9,947 nt of DNA. Source: CAYSYH01 sp964435455. GTDB lineage: Bacteria; Patescibacteriota; WWE3; 2-01-FULL-39-13; JAACPI01. The notes beneath the pieces are model-generated. The model did no database searches. It was not told where the DNA came from and saw nothing but the letters and a program-made list of their open reading frames with translations. This document shows, piece by piece, positions 1 to 5,811 of this stretch. A program made the translations under genes and the position numbers. Each line of letters begins with the position of its first letter. Position 1 is the stretch's first letter. The DNA lies in assembly GCA_964435455.1 (NCBI GenBank), contig CAYSYH010000025.1:1-9947 (forward strand), given 5' to 3'.

Positions 1-266
1 TCTTTATATTCTGAAATAGGTATGCTTTCTAAATTTGGTTTTAATACAACCCTAACACCTCCATCTATGTCCAATCCTTTTTTGAAAGACATATCTCTAT
101 AAAATTTGCCGTTGTTAAAATTTATTCTATATCCTCCTATATAGTTTAATTTGTAAGGTCCTATATTTTTGTTAATATCTATTTTTGGCATATTTAACAC
201 AATACTTACAACTATAAAAAATATAAATAGCCAAAAATTTTTTAAGTGTTCTATTATTGAATTCAT
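1..266 (-). CDS. secD: Protein translocase subunit SecD, N-terminal part (cut by window edge)
   Basis: The first 88 codons of a minus-strand gene that continues past the left edge. The start ATG is at 264-266. The product opens with a short cytoplasmic stretch, then one membrane helix at about residues 11-25 (FWLFIFFIVVSIVL), then an extracytoplasmic segment containing KKGLDIDGGVRVVLKP at about residues 62-77. A helix followed by a GLDLxGG-type motif is the signature of the SecD N-terminus. SecD pairs with SecF and SecYEG and uses proton motive force to help complete protein export; that is family knowledge. The gene begins 3 bases after the stop of the upstream regulator gene, with no Shine-Dalgarno sequence, so it is probably co-transcribed and translationally coupled. 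Only the N-terminus is visible, so a SecDF fusion cannot be excluded. Confidence 0.85.
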   Translation of the reverse strand, partial: MNSIIEHLKNFWLFIFFIVVSIVLNMPKIDINKNIGPYKLNYIGGYRINFNNGKFYRDMSFKKGLDIDGGVRVVLKPNLESIPISEYK

Positions 267-269
267 TAT

Positions 270-845
270 TTAGTTTAGGTATTTATACTCGTCTCCTATT
301 ATTACTGAGTGTGGTTGGTTAAGTGCATTAATTAGTAGAGGATCTTTCCTATCTTTAAATATTTTAAATTCTTCCTTACTTAAAACCATATAGTTAACTT
401 CTGTATTTTCTTTAATTTCAAATTTATTGATAAGTTTTTTTATTTCGGTTAGATATATATTTCCTATTAATATAGTGTCTACTGGATTTCTATGTTCTCT
501 CTTTAAGTAAAATCCTAACGATACTAAACAAAATACAATCGACCCAAGTTTTTTCTTGTTTTTTAAAATCTCTTTTCCCAACCCTGACTCTCTAGCAAAG
601 ATTCTAGCAAGATTGTAGTAATAAGGGTGTTTTATGTTTAATTGATAATGTAACCTATTTCCTCTTGGCATTTCAACTAAGATATTTCCTTTTTTTAATC
701 TAATTAATTCTCTCCTAACTGCATTTATTTCTAATTCGGTATCTCTTACTATTTGCCTTACATAAGGTGTATTATTTTCTCCTTTTTCATAAAAATATTT
801 TAATATTTTTCTTCTTGCTTTAGATGTTATTAAAGCTTTAAGCAT
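270..845 (-). CDS. Winged-helix regulator fused to a degenerate nucleotidyltransferase-like domain
   Basis: A 191-residue protein. Residues about 7-72 read as an ArsR/MarR-like winged helix: SKARRKILKYF, then the recognition region YVRQIVRDTELEINAVRREL, then a wing around LVEMPRGNRLHYQLN. Residues about 95-187 resemble the small nucleotidyltransferase-like domain often joined to such helices, ending in EVNYMVLSKEEFKIF and HSVIIGDEYKYL. The catalytic Asp-x-Asp appears degraded: where S-D-I-D-L is usual this protein has N-P-V-D-T (residues 120-124), with one Asp left. It is therefore likely a regulatory or binding domain, not an enzyme. The start matches the usual N-terminus of this architecture. 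The gene ends 3 bases before secD and starts 68 bases after the DUF3048 gene. Its target and ligand are unknown; control of its own operon is a reasonable guess. Confidence 0.7.
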   Translation of the reverse strand: MLKALITSKARRKILKYFYEKGENNTPYVRQIVRDTELEINAVRRELIRLKKGNILVEMPRGNRLHYQLNIKHPYYYNLARIFARESGLGKEILKNKKKLGSIVFCLVSLGFYLKREHRNPVDTILIGNIYLTEIKKLINKFEIKENTEVNYMVLSKEEFKIFKDRKDPLLINALNQPHSVIIGDEYKYLN

Positions 846-847
846 CT

Positions 848-868
848 TTATAATAAACTTTTATACAT
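848..868 (-). other. Possible six-codon leader minicistron before the regulator
   Basis: On the minus strand an ATG at 866-868 opens a frame coding MYKSLL and closing with TAA at 848-850, only 2 bases before the regulator's ATG. This ATG lies exactly 7 bases after a perfect TATAAT box, so a transcript starting there could begin with it. Ribosomes ending this frame could restart on the adjacent gene, which has no Shine-Dalgarno sequence. Short frames are common by chance in DNA this AT-rich, so this is a low-confidence call. Confidence 0.2.
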
Positions 869-875
869 GTTTTAT

Positions 876-904
876 ATTATAAACAAAAAGGAGACTTTAT
901 TACA
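876..904 (-). promoter_or_regulatory. Candidate promoter for the regulator-secD unit
   Basis: A perfect TATAAT (minus strand, 876-881) lies in the 68-base gap between the DUF3048 gene and the regulator. The best-spaced -35 is TGTAAT at 899-904 with a 17-base spacer; it fits TTGACA poorly. Transcription would start about 23 bases before the regulator's ATG, at or next to a short ATG frame. The region is AT-rich, so a chance -10 match is possible. Confidence 0.4.
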
Positions 905-913
905 GTAAAAGTT

Positions 914-2317
914 TTATTTTTCCACTATTTGTTGATATTCGGGTAAAATAGTTATCCATATTAGACCTCTGTTTAAGCTAATAAGGTTTCCTAAGGAATC
1001 TGTAAATATTAATCTATCTCTAGGACCTTTTTTCTTCCACGTTCCTTGTACTTTTATACCATCTAAATATATATTTGCTTCTCCAGAACCTATTACATCA
1101 TATAATAAATGAGCTTTTTTATCTCCTAGTCTAGTTTCTTTTGCCTTTAGAATTATTAATGTTCTTACTGGGAAAGTTTTACCCGTATTTCTATCTATAG
1201 TTTCTGTCCCACCTTGTTTTCTAAAATATGAATTTTGTTTTTGGTTGTATTCCCATACAGTTTCAAAAGATGGTATATCCCAAAAATTATATTGTATTGT
1301 TGTTATAGTATTATTTTTATTTTTTGTTTTAGTTTCGGAATCTTTAAATTTCCACTCTGTAAATTTTTGGTATTTACTCCAAGAAGGTTCTGGATACCAC
1401 TTTTTAAATTCATCATATACTTTTTCCAAATTAGCAAATCCTGTATGTTCTAAAGGAACATTTAAAGAGGTATCTCTGTAAAATAAGTCACCATTACCAA
1501 CTACTGTTTGGTCCAAAGTGGGTAATCCTATTTTATCTATATATCCTCTAGCATCTGCTCTTGGATCAGTTTCGGCTGCTCCTTTTTCTAAAAGTTTTTT
1601 AAATTCTTGCGGACTTAAATTTTTCTCGTAAGCTGGCCTATGGGCTATTCCCCAGTTTACAAAAATAGGCCAATATTCTGCGGCTAACTGTTGGTAGTAT
1701 ATTCTAGCAGATCTAACCGAACCAACTCTTTTTGGTAGCTGAGAATGAAATATTCCCAAAAGTCTGCTTACTCCTCCTTCAGCCACTACTTCATATATTA
1801 TATCTGCTTGAGAAATTCCCGCTTGTGGTCTTGATAGAGGATGATTATTTAACATAATAGCAATTGGCTTGCGTTTTGTTATTTTTTCATATAGTTCTTT
1901 TGTTAAATAGACTCCATTTGTTGGATTGGGATAGTTTTTAGTAGGTGCTTCTGGTAATAATTCTCCAAAATAATCTTTTGGATTGGGCTTATTGCCTTTA
2001 TTTTTATTATCTTTTTTTCCTGTTTCTGTATATATGGGCGTTTTAATCTGATTTTTCTTATTTTTGTTAAATAGTATAGGATTATTTGAATATAAAATAT
2101 ATGTTCCTACAAAAACTGACGCAATTAAAAATATAAATGCAACTAAGAACCATTTATTTCTTTTTTCTTTAAAAAATCTTATTTTTTTATTAAATGTATC
2201 GGATATCTTTTCTTTAAAAGAAGGTTTTTTTATAAAGCTTATTGAATCTTCGTTAGAATTATTTATTTTATTGTTTTCGATAAGGCTGTTTATACTTACT
2301 TCATTGTTTGAGGACAT
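914..2317 (-). CDS. Membrane-anchored DUF3048 (YerB-like) extracytoplasmic protein
   Basis: A 467-residue protein. Residues 1-55 are hydrophilic and presumably cytoplasmic. A membrane helix at about 56-76 (WFLVAFIFLIASVFVGTYILY) is followed by a Lys/Asn-rich linker to about 130. The N-terminal DUF3048 domain follows (about 148-290), with RKPIAIMLNNHPLSRPQAG, ADIIYEVVAEGGVSRLLGIF and KRVGSVRSARIYY, all typical of the YerB family. A C-terminal DUF3048 domain spans about 340-462, with GSGEANIYLDG and a closing GLIWITILP. Bacillus YerB is a lipoprotein of unclear function. This one has no lipobox Cys after the helix and appears anchored by the helix itself. A strong promoter abuts the start codon. 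The biochemical role is not established; the conserved charged positions suggest an extracytoplasmic binding or enzymatic activity. Confidence 0.88.
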   Translation of the reverse strand: MSSNNEVSINSLIENNKINNSNEDSISFIKKPSFKEKISDTFNKKIRFFKEKRNKWFLVAFIFLIASVFVGTYILYSNNPILFNKNKKNQIKTPIYTETGKKDNKNKGNKPNPKDYFGELLPEAPTKNYPNPTNGVYLTKELYEKITKRKPIAIMLNNHPLSRPQAGISQADIIYEVVAEGGVSRLLGIFHSQLPKRVGSVRSARIYYQQLAAEYWPIFVNWGIAHRPAYEKNLSPQEFKKLLEKGAAETDPRADARGYIDKIGLPTLDQTVVGNGDLFYRDTSLNVPLEHTGFANLEKVYDEFKKWYPEPSWSKYQKFTEWKFKDSETKTKNKNNTITTIQYNFWDIPSFETVWEYNQKQNSYFRKQGGTETIDRNTGKTFPVRTLIILKAKETRLGDKKAHLLYDVIGSGEANIYLDGIKVQGTWKKKGPRDRLIFTDSLGNLISLNRGLIWITILPEYQQIVEK

Positions 2318-2324
2318 TAAAAAA

Positions 2325-2352
2325 ATTATAGCAAATAAGTTACTAAATACAA
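2325..2352 (-). promoter_or_regulatory. Promoter of the DUF3048 gene, apparently leaderless
   Basis: On the minus strand TTGTAT (2347-2352), a 16-base spacer and a perfect TATAAT (2325-2330) are followed by 7 bases and then the ATG at 2315-2317. With the usual distance from -10 to +1, the transcript would begin at or one base from the A of the start codon. No Shine-Dalgarno sequence could fit. This is the best promoter in the window. Confidence 0.65.
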
Positions 2353-2363
2353 ATGAATATTAT

Positions 2364-2387
2364 TTTATATAAAAAACATTTATATAA
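2364..2387. repeat. Direct repeat TTTATATAA in the divergent promoter region
   Basis: TTTATATAA occurs at 2364-2372 and again at 2379-2387, 15 bases apart start to start. Each copy contains the palindrome TTATATAA. The pair lies between the -35 boxes of the two divergent promoters, where operator sites would be expected. In sequence this AT-rich it may be chance. Confidence 0.25.
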
Positions 2388-2415
2388 TTACATTATTTGA
2401 TTTATATTTTATAAT
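2387..2415 (+). promoter_or_regulatory. Candidate promoter for the small plus-strand gene
   Basis: ATTACA (2387-2392, four of six consensus bases), a 17-base spacer and a perfect TATAAT (2410-2415) lie directly before the small plus-strand frame. Nine bases separate the -10 box from its ATG at 2425, so the transcript would carry at most a 2-3 base leader. The placement supports the small frame being a real gene. The -35 box overlaps the edge of a direct repeat. Confidence 0.45.
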
Positions 2416-2424
2416 TACTTTGAT

Positions 2425-2631
2425 ATGCATAAAAATAAAAAGAAAAATAGAAAGTATACAGAGATTAAAAAAATTTATACAAAACAGTTAAAAAAACAGC
2501 GTAAACAAACAGATGTAAAAACAAATACTGATGTTTTTTTTCAATATATATTAAATCGACTTTTGATTTCGGGAATCTCTTTTTTACTTGTTACTCTTCT
2601 TACTATCTTGGCTTTTTTGATTTTGGTCTGA
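2425..2631 (+). CDS. Small basic protein with a C-terminal membrane anchor, hypothetical
   Basis: A 68-residue protein that I do not recognise. Residues 1-35 are very basic (about 15 Lys or Arg) and presumably cytoplasmic. Residues about 46-68 form one continuous hydrophobic helix (LLISGISFLLVT... to the C-terminal V), which would make it tail-anchored. It is the only likely gene on the plus strand. A good -10 box lies directly before the ATG, and it fills a spacer that is otherwise empty. Against it: the last 15 codons lie antisense to the final codons of the rodZ-like gene, in aligned codon register, where the opposite strand of Lys/Ser/Gln/Asp codons automatically reads hydrophobic. It is also the only likely gene here ending in TGA. 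The hydrophobic run does begin before the overlap. It could act at the membrane alongside RodZ or DUF3048 proteins, but no function is claimed. Confidence 0.5.
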   Translation: MHKNKKKNRKYTEIKKIYTKQLKKQRKQTDVKTNTDVFFQYILNRLLISGISFLLVTLLTILAFLILV

Positions 2632-3522
2632 GTCTATAGGATTTATCTCAAACTTTTTAAAGAATTCCCCCTCTCTTTTGGAAGTATCTACTTGTTTATT
2701 GTTAAAATATATTTCCAAATTGTTTACTTTATCTGTAAATAAACTAAGTGTATTTCCATAAAACTTTTTTTGGGTTTTTGCGATAAAATAACCTGAAAAT
2801 AACGTTTTATTATCGTCTTTTACTTCTACAAAAGTTGGCTGTGTAGCTATGTGCATTATAGATAATTCATTTTTGCCTTTTTGATCTAGTTTTCTTTCTT
2901 GTATTGGCTCTTTATTATAAACTGTAATACTTTTTTTTGTTTGTATCCCAAGTTGATTTACGGCAGTAATTATTAAATTATTTACTCCAGGCGATAAGTA
3001 TATGTTTTCCCTAAAATTTCCTTTTTCATCTGTTTGTATCGGGGAGTTATTTAAATATAAATCTGCTTCTGGTGATGTTTTTCCTTCTAAATATATTATT
3101 GATTTAGTTACTTGACTTTCATTTTTAGGAGTTACAATAGTTATATTGGGGGGCTTTTTAAAGGTAAAGTACCTTAAATATCCTATAACAATTGTTAATA
3201 TTATTATGCTGGATAATATACTTATTAAAATGGTATTGTGACTTAAATAGGTTATCCTTCTTTTTTTAAAGGGATTTTTTGCTTGTTCTATTTTAAAATC
3301 TCTTCTCCAAAAAGCTTCTAGTTTATTTACATCTAATCCCAATACTTTTGCGTATTTAATTAGAAACCCCCTTGCAATTACTTTACTATCAAATATTTTA
3401 TAATTATCTTCTTCTAAAGCTTTTAAATATTTTATATCTATCTTAAGTTTTTTTGATATATCTTGTAATTCTAAGTTTAATTTTTTACGTTTGTTTTTTA
3501 AGAAAAAACCTGCAGTTTTCAT
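2584..3522 (-). CDS. rodZ: RodZ-like membrane protein: HTH, one helix, Ig-like domain, DUF4115-like domain
   Basis: A 312-residue single-pass protein. Residues about 4-75 form the HTH_25-type helix-turn-helix typical of RodZ (FFLKNKRKKLNLELQDISKK ... KYLKALEEDNY ... ARGFLIKYAKVLGLD). A membrane helix spans about 96-116. Outside the cell, residues about 124-203 look like a bacterial Ig-like/glucodextranase-B-type domain (ITIVTPKNESQVT, GKTSPEADLYLNN, LSPGVNNLIITAVN). Residues about 222-280 resemble the RodZ C-terminal domain (PTFVEVKDDNKTLFSGYF, then NNLEIYFNNKQV). The tail is hydrophilic. RodZ couples MreB filaments to the wall elongation machinery; no mreB is in this window. The gene begins 3 bases after the ftsK stop, and only a weak AGG precedes the ATG, so coupling to ftsK is likely. 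Its 3' end overlaps a plus-strand frame by 48 bases. Confidence 0.75.
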   Translation of the reverse strand: MKTAGFFLKNKRKKLNLELQDISKKLKIDIKYLKALEEDNYKIFDSKVIARGFLIKYAKVLGLDVNKLEAFWRRDFKIEQAKNPFKKRRITYLSHNTILISILSSIIILTIVIGYLRYFTFKKPPNITIVTPKNESQVTKSIIYLEGKTSPEADLYLNNSPIQTDEKGNFRENIYLSPGVNNLIITAVNQLGIQTKKSITVYNKEPIQERKLDQKGKNELSIMHIATQPTFVEVKDDNKTLFSGYFIAKTQKKFYGNTLSLFTDKVNNLEIYFNNKQVDTSKREGEFFKKFEINPIDSDQNQKSQDSKKSNK

Positions 3523-3525
3523 GGT

Positions 3526-5811
3526 TTAACCTAAAATTTCTGATGGGTCGTCGATTAAGATTTCTCTTGGTTTGCTACCACGCGCCGGGGATACCACACC
3601 CAAGCTTTCTAATTCATCTATAAGTCTTGCAGCTCTTGCGTATCCAATGCTTAATCTTCTTTGTAAAAAAGATGCAGATCCTTTTCCTTCTGCTACCATT
3701 ATTTTTACAGCTTCAGGTAATAAGTCATCGCTCCATTTTTTGTTGGAATCTTTTGATAAACCATTACTAATTGTATTCTTATTATTTGCAGATTCTAAAA
3801 TTTCATTATTATATTCGGGTTCTAAATCCGAAGCTTTTAGGTAGTTTACTAATCTATTTATTTCTTCATCTTGTACATAAACACCTTGTATTCTTTTGGG
3901 TTTAGATGATTCGGGAGATACAAAAAGCATATCACCTCTGCCTAACAATTTTTCAGCACCTGCAGAATCTATTATAACTCTCGAATCTATATTAGAAGTA
4001 ACATTAAATGCTATTCTTGCAGGTATATTTGCTTTTATTGATCCTGTTATAATATCTGTTGAAGGTCTTTGGGTTGCTAAGACAAGATGAATTCCTGTAG
4101 CTCTTGAAAGTTGAGCTATTCTTACAATATATTTTTCTGCTTCATTTGACGATGTCATCATTAAATCTGCTAATTCGTCAAGTATTACTACTATATACGG
4201 TAATGCTTGAAAACCTGACTTTTCATTATACGAATCTATGTTTCTAGCACCAAAGTTTGATAATACCTGTAATCGTCTTTCCATTTCTTCTACAACCCAT
4301 CTTAAAGACGATACTGCCACAGAAGGCTCTGTAATTACTGGTGTTAATAAGTGAGGTATATTATTGTAATGTAATAATTCTACTCTTTTTGGATCCACTA
4401 AAATAAATTTACATTCGTCTGGTGAATTGGCAAATAGCAATGAGGTTATAATTGAATGTACCATAACTGATTTACCAGATCCTGTTGCTCCAGCAATTAA
4501 TAAATGAGGCATTTTATTTAATGGATAGTAAACCTTATTTCCACCTACATCTTTTCCTAAAGCTATAGTTAACTTAGACTTTTCTACATATTTTTTGTAA
4601 ATTTTATCCATTAATAAATCTTGCAAATATACTATTTCTTGTGATAAATTAGGGACCTCTATACCAATTAAAGATTTTCCTGGTATTGGAGCTTCTATTC
4701 TAACTTGCCCATTAGGTGAAGCTAAGGCTAATGCTAAATCATTTTGTAAATTAGTTATTTTACTAGTTTTTACACCTTTATCTACTTCTAATGCGTATTG
4801 GGTTACAGATGGCCCTACGTTGTAATCTGCAACCCTAGCATTAATACCAAAAGATTTTAAAGTTCTCTCTATTGTTTTTTTTCTTTCTTCTATATTTCCT
4901 GCTCTAGGTTTAGAGTTATTTATATCTGGTTTTATTAATAGAGATAGAGGAGGATATTCCCAAATAGTATTTCTTAAAGGTAAATTTTTTGGTGTTTCTT
5001 TTTCTTTTAGTTTATTATCTGTTTCTTGATTAGCTGAGGATTCCGAAGATATGTTTTCTCGAGGTTTTATGCTAGGTGTATACTTTTTATTTGCCCTATT
5101 TAAGGTTTTAATTATGGATATTGGCTCATTTACCGATTCTATTATTTCAATAGGGGTATTTTTCGTTTGGTTTTCTGTTTTATTTATAAGTTCTTGTTGA
5201 TTATTTAATTCGGTATCTTCTTTAAGGTCCTTTTCTTCTTCATTAAATAAGTCTTTTTCTAATTCTTCCAAATCTGTTTCTTTTACATCTTTTTTAGTTT
5301 TTCGTCTAAATAATTGAAAAAAATACCTTACCTTTTCTTTTATAGTGGTTTTGTGCTTATTGAAGTAAAGTGTTTTAAAAATAGCGAAAAGCTTATTTTC
5401 TAGTAGTAAATAAAGACCAATAAAGCCTAACATTATAGAAAGTGCCCAACTTCCATATACCCCTATTATTTGTAATACAGTGGGACTTAAGACCCTTTCC
5501 AAAAAAGAACCTGTTTCCTTAACTATATCTATTAATACCGTTGATAAGAAAATTAAAAACACCCCTATTACTTTTTTTAAGCTAAAAAAGGCGTTTTTTA
5601 TTATGGGGTTTAGGTATACTCCTACAAAAATAAGTAGAATACCAAAAAATAGGGTAGATTTGCCCAAGATATTTATTAAAGTTTTTTTAAACAATGTTTT
5701 ATCTGGTTGTAATATAGCTATAGCTATTATTATTCCAATAAATATTATTGATATAGATATTAAGTTTTTATATAAAAAGTCTGTCTTTTCTTGTTTTTTC
5801 TTTCTACCCAT
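3526..5811 (-). CDS. ftsK: DNA translocase FtsK/SpoIIIE
   Basis: A 761-residue membrane-anchored ATPase that pumps chromosomal DNA through the closing septum. Membrane helices lie at about residues 16-34, 50-70, 80-95 and 112-136. An acidic, Lys/Glu/Asn-rich linker of roughly 170 residues follows (about 150-320), and then the alpha/beta motor. The motor has Walker A GATGSGKS (441-448), Walker B VVILDELAD (541-549), a LATQRPS sensor region (578-584) and an ARIAFNV strand. The C-terminal gamma winged helix (about 699-755) includes GSASFLQRRLSIGYARAARL and ends in SPARGSKPREIL, the domain that reads polar KOPS-like sites in known FtsK proteins. The length is close to that of short FtsK/SpoIIIE proteins. 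The start ATG lies within the last codons of lepA (8-base overlap, different frame) without a Shine-Dalgarno sequence, so translation is likely coupled. Confidence 0.95.
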   Translation of the reverse strand: MGRKKKQEKTDFLYKNLISISIIFIGIIIAIAILQPDKTLFKKTLINILGKSTLFFGILLIFVGVYLNPIIKNAFFSLKKVIGVFLIFLSTVLIDIVKETGSFLERVLSPTVLQIIGVYGSWALSIMLGFIGLYLLLENKLFAIFKTLYFNKHKTTIKEKVRYFFQLFRRKTKKDVKETDLEELEKDLFNEEEKDLKEDTELNNQQELINKTENQTKNTPIEIIESVNEPISIIKTLNRANKKYTPSIKPRENISSESSANQETDNKLKEKETPKNLPLRNTIWEYPPLSLLIKPDINNSKPRAGNIEERKKTIERTLKSFGINARVADYNVGPSVTQYALEVDKGVKTSKITNLQNDLALALASPNGQVRIEAPIPGKSLIGIEVPNLSQEIVYLQDLLMDKIYKKYVEKSKLTIALGKDVGGNKVYYPLNKMPHLLIAGATGSGKSVMVHSIITSLLFANSPDECKFILVDPKRVELLHYNNIPHLLTPVITEPSVAVSSLRWVVEEMERRLQVLSNFGARNIDSYNEKSGFQALPYIVVILDELADLMMTSSNEAEKYIVRIAQLSRATGIHLVLATQRPSTDIITGSIKANIPARIAFNVTSNIDSRVIIDSAGAEKLLGRGDMLFVSPESSKPKRIQGVYVQDEEINRLVNYLKASDLEPEYNNEILESANNKNTISNGLSKDSNKKWSDDLLPEAVKIMVAEGKGSASFLQRRLSIGYARAARLIDELESLGVVSPARGSKPREILIDDPSEILG

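Noticed and set aside
880..913. Weak hairpin with a T-rich run after the DUF3048 stop as a terminator
   Set aside because: Pairing is limited to about five A/T-rich base pairs with mismatches inside; not convincing.
1235..1481. Plus-strand open frames of 72 and 78 codons inside the DUF3048 gene
   Set aside because: They lie wholly antisense to a confidently identified gene, have Phe/Ser/Ile-rich shadow composition and no promoter.
2064..2372. Plus-strand 102-codon frame across the DUF3048 5' end
   Set aside because: Antisense to the DUF3048 start and to its promoter; its hydrophobic content reflects complement of hydrophilic codons.
2541..2583. Small inverted repeats after the rodZ-like stop as a possible terminator
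   Set aside because: Stems are 4-5 base pairs, and on the minus strand the following tract is A-rich, not U-rich.
3572..4090. Two plus-strand frames opposite the ftsK motor domain
   Set aside because: Shadows of conserved ftsK codons; no independent start signal or recognisable protein.
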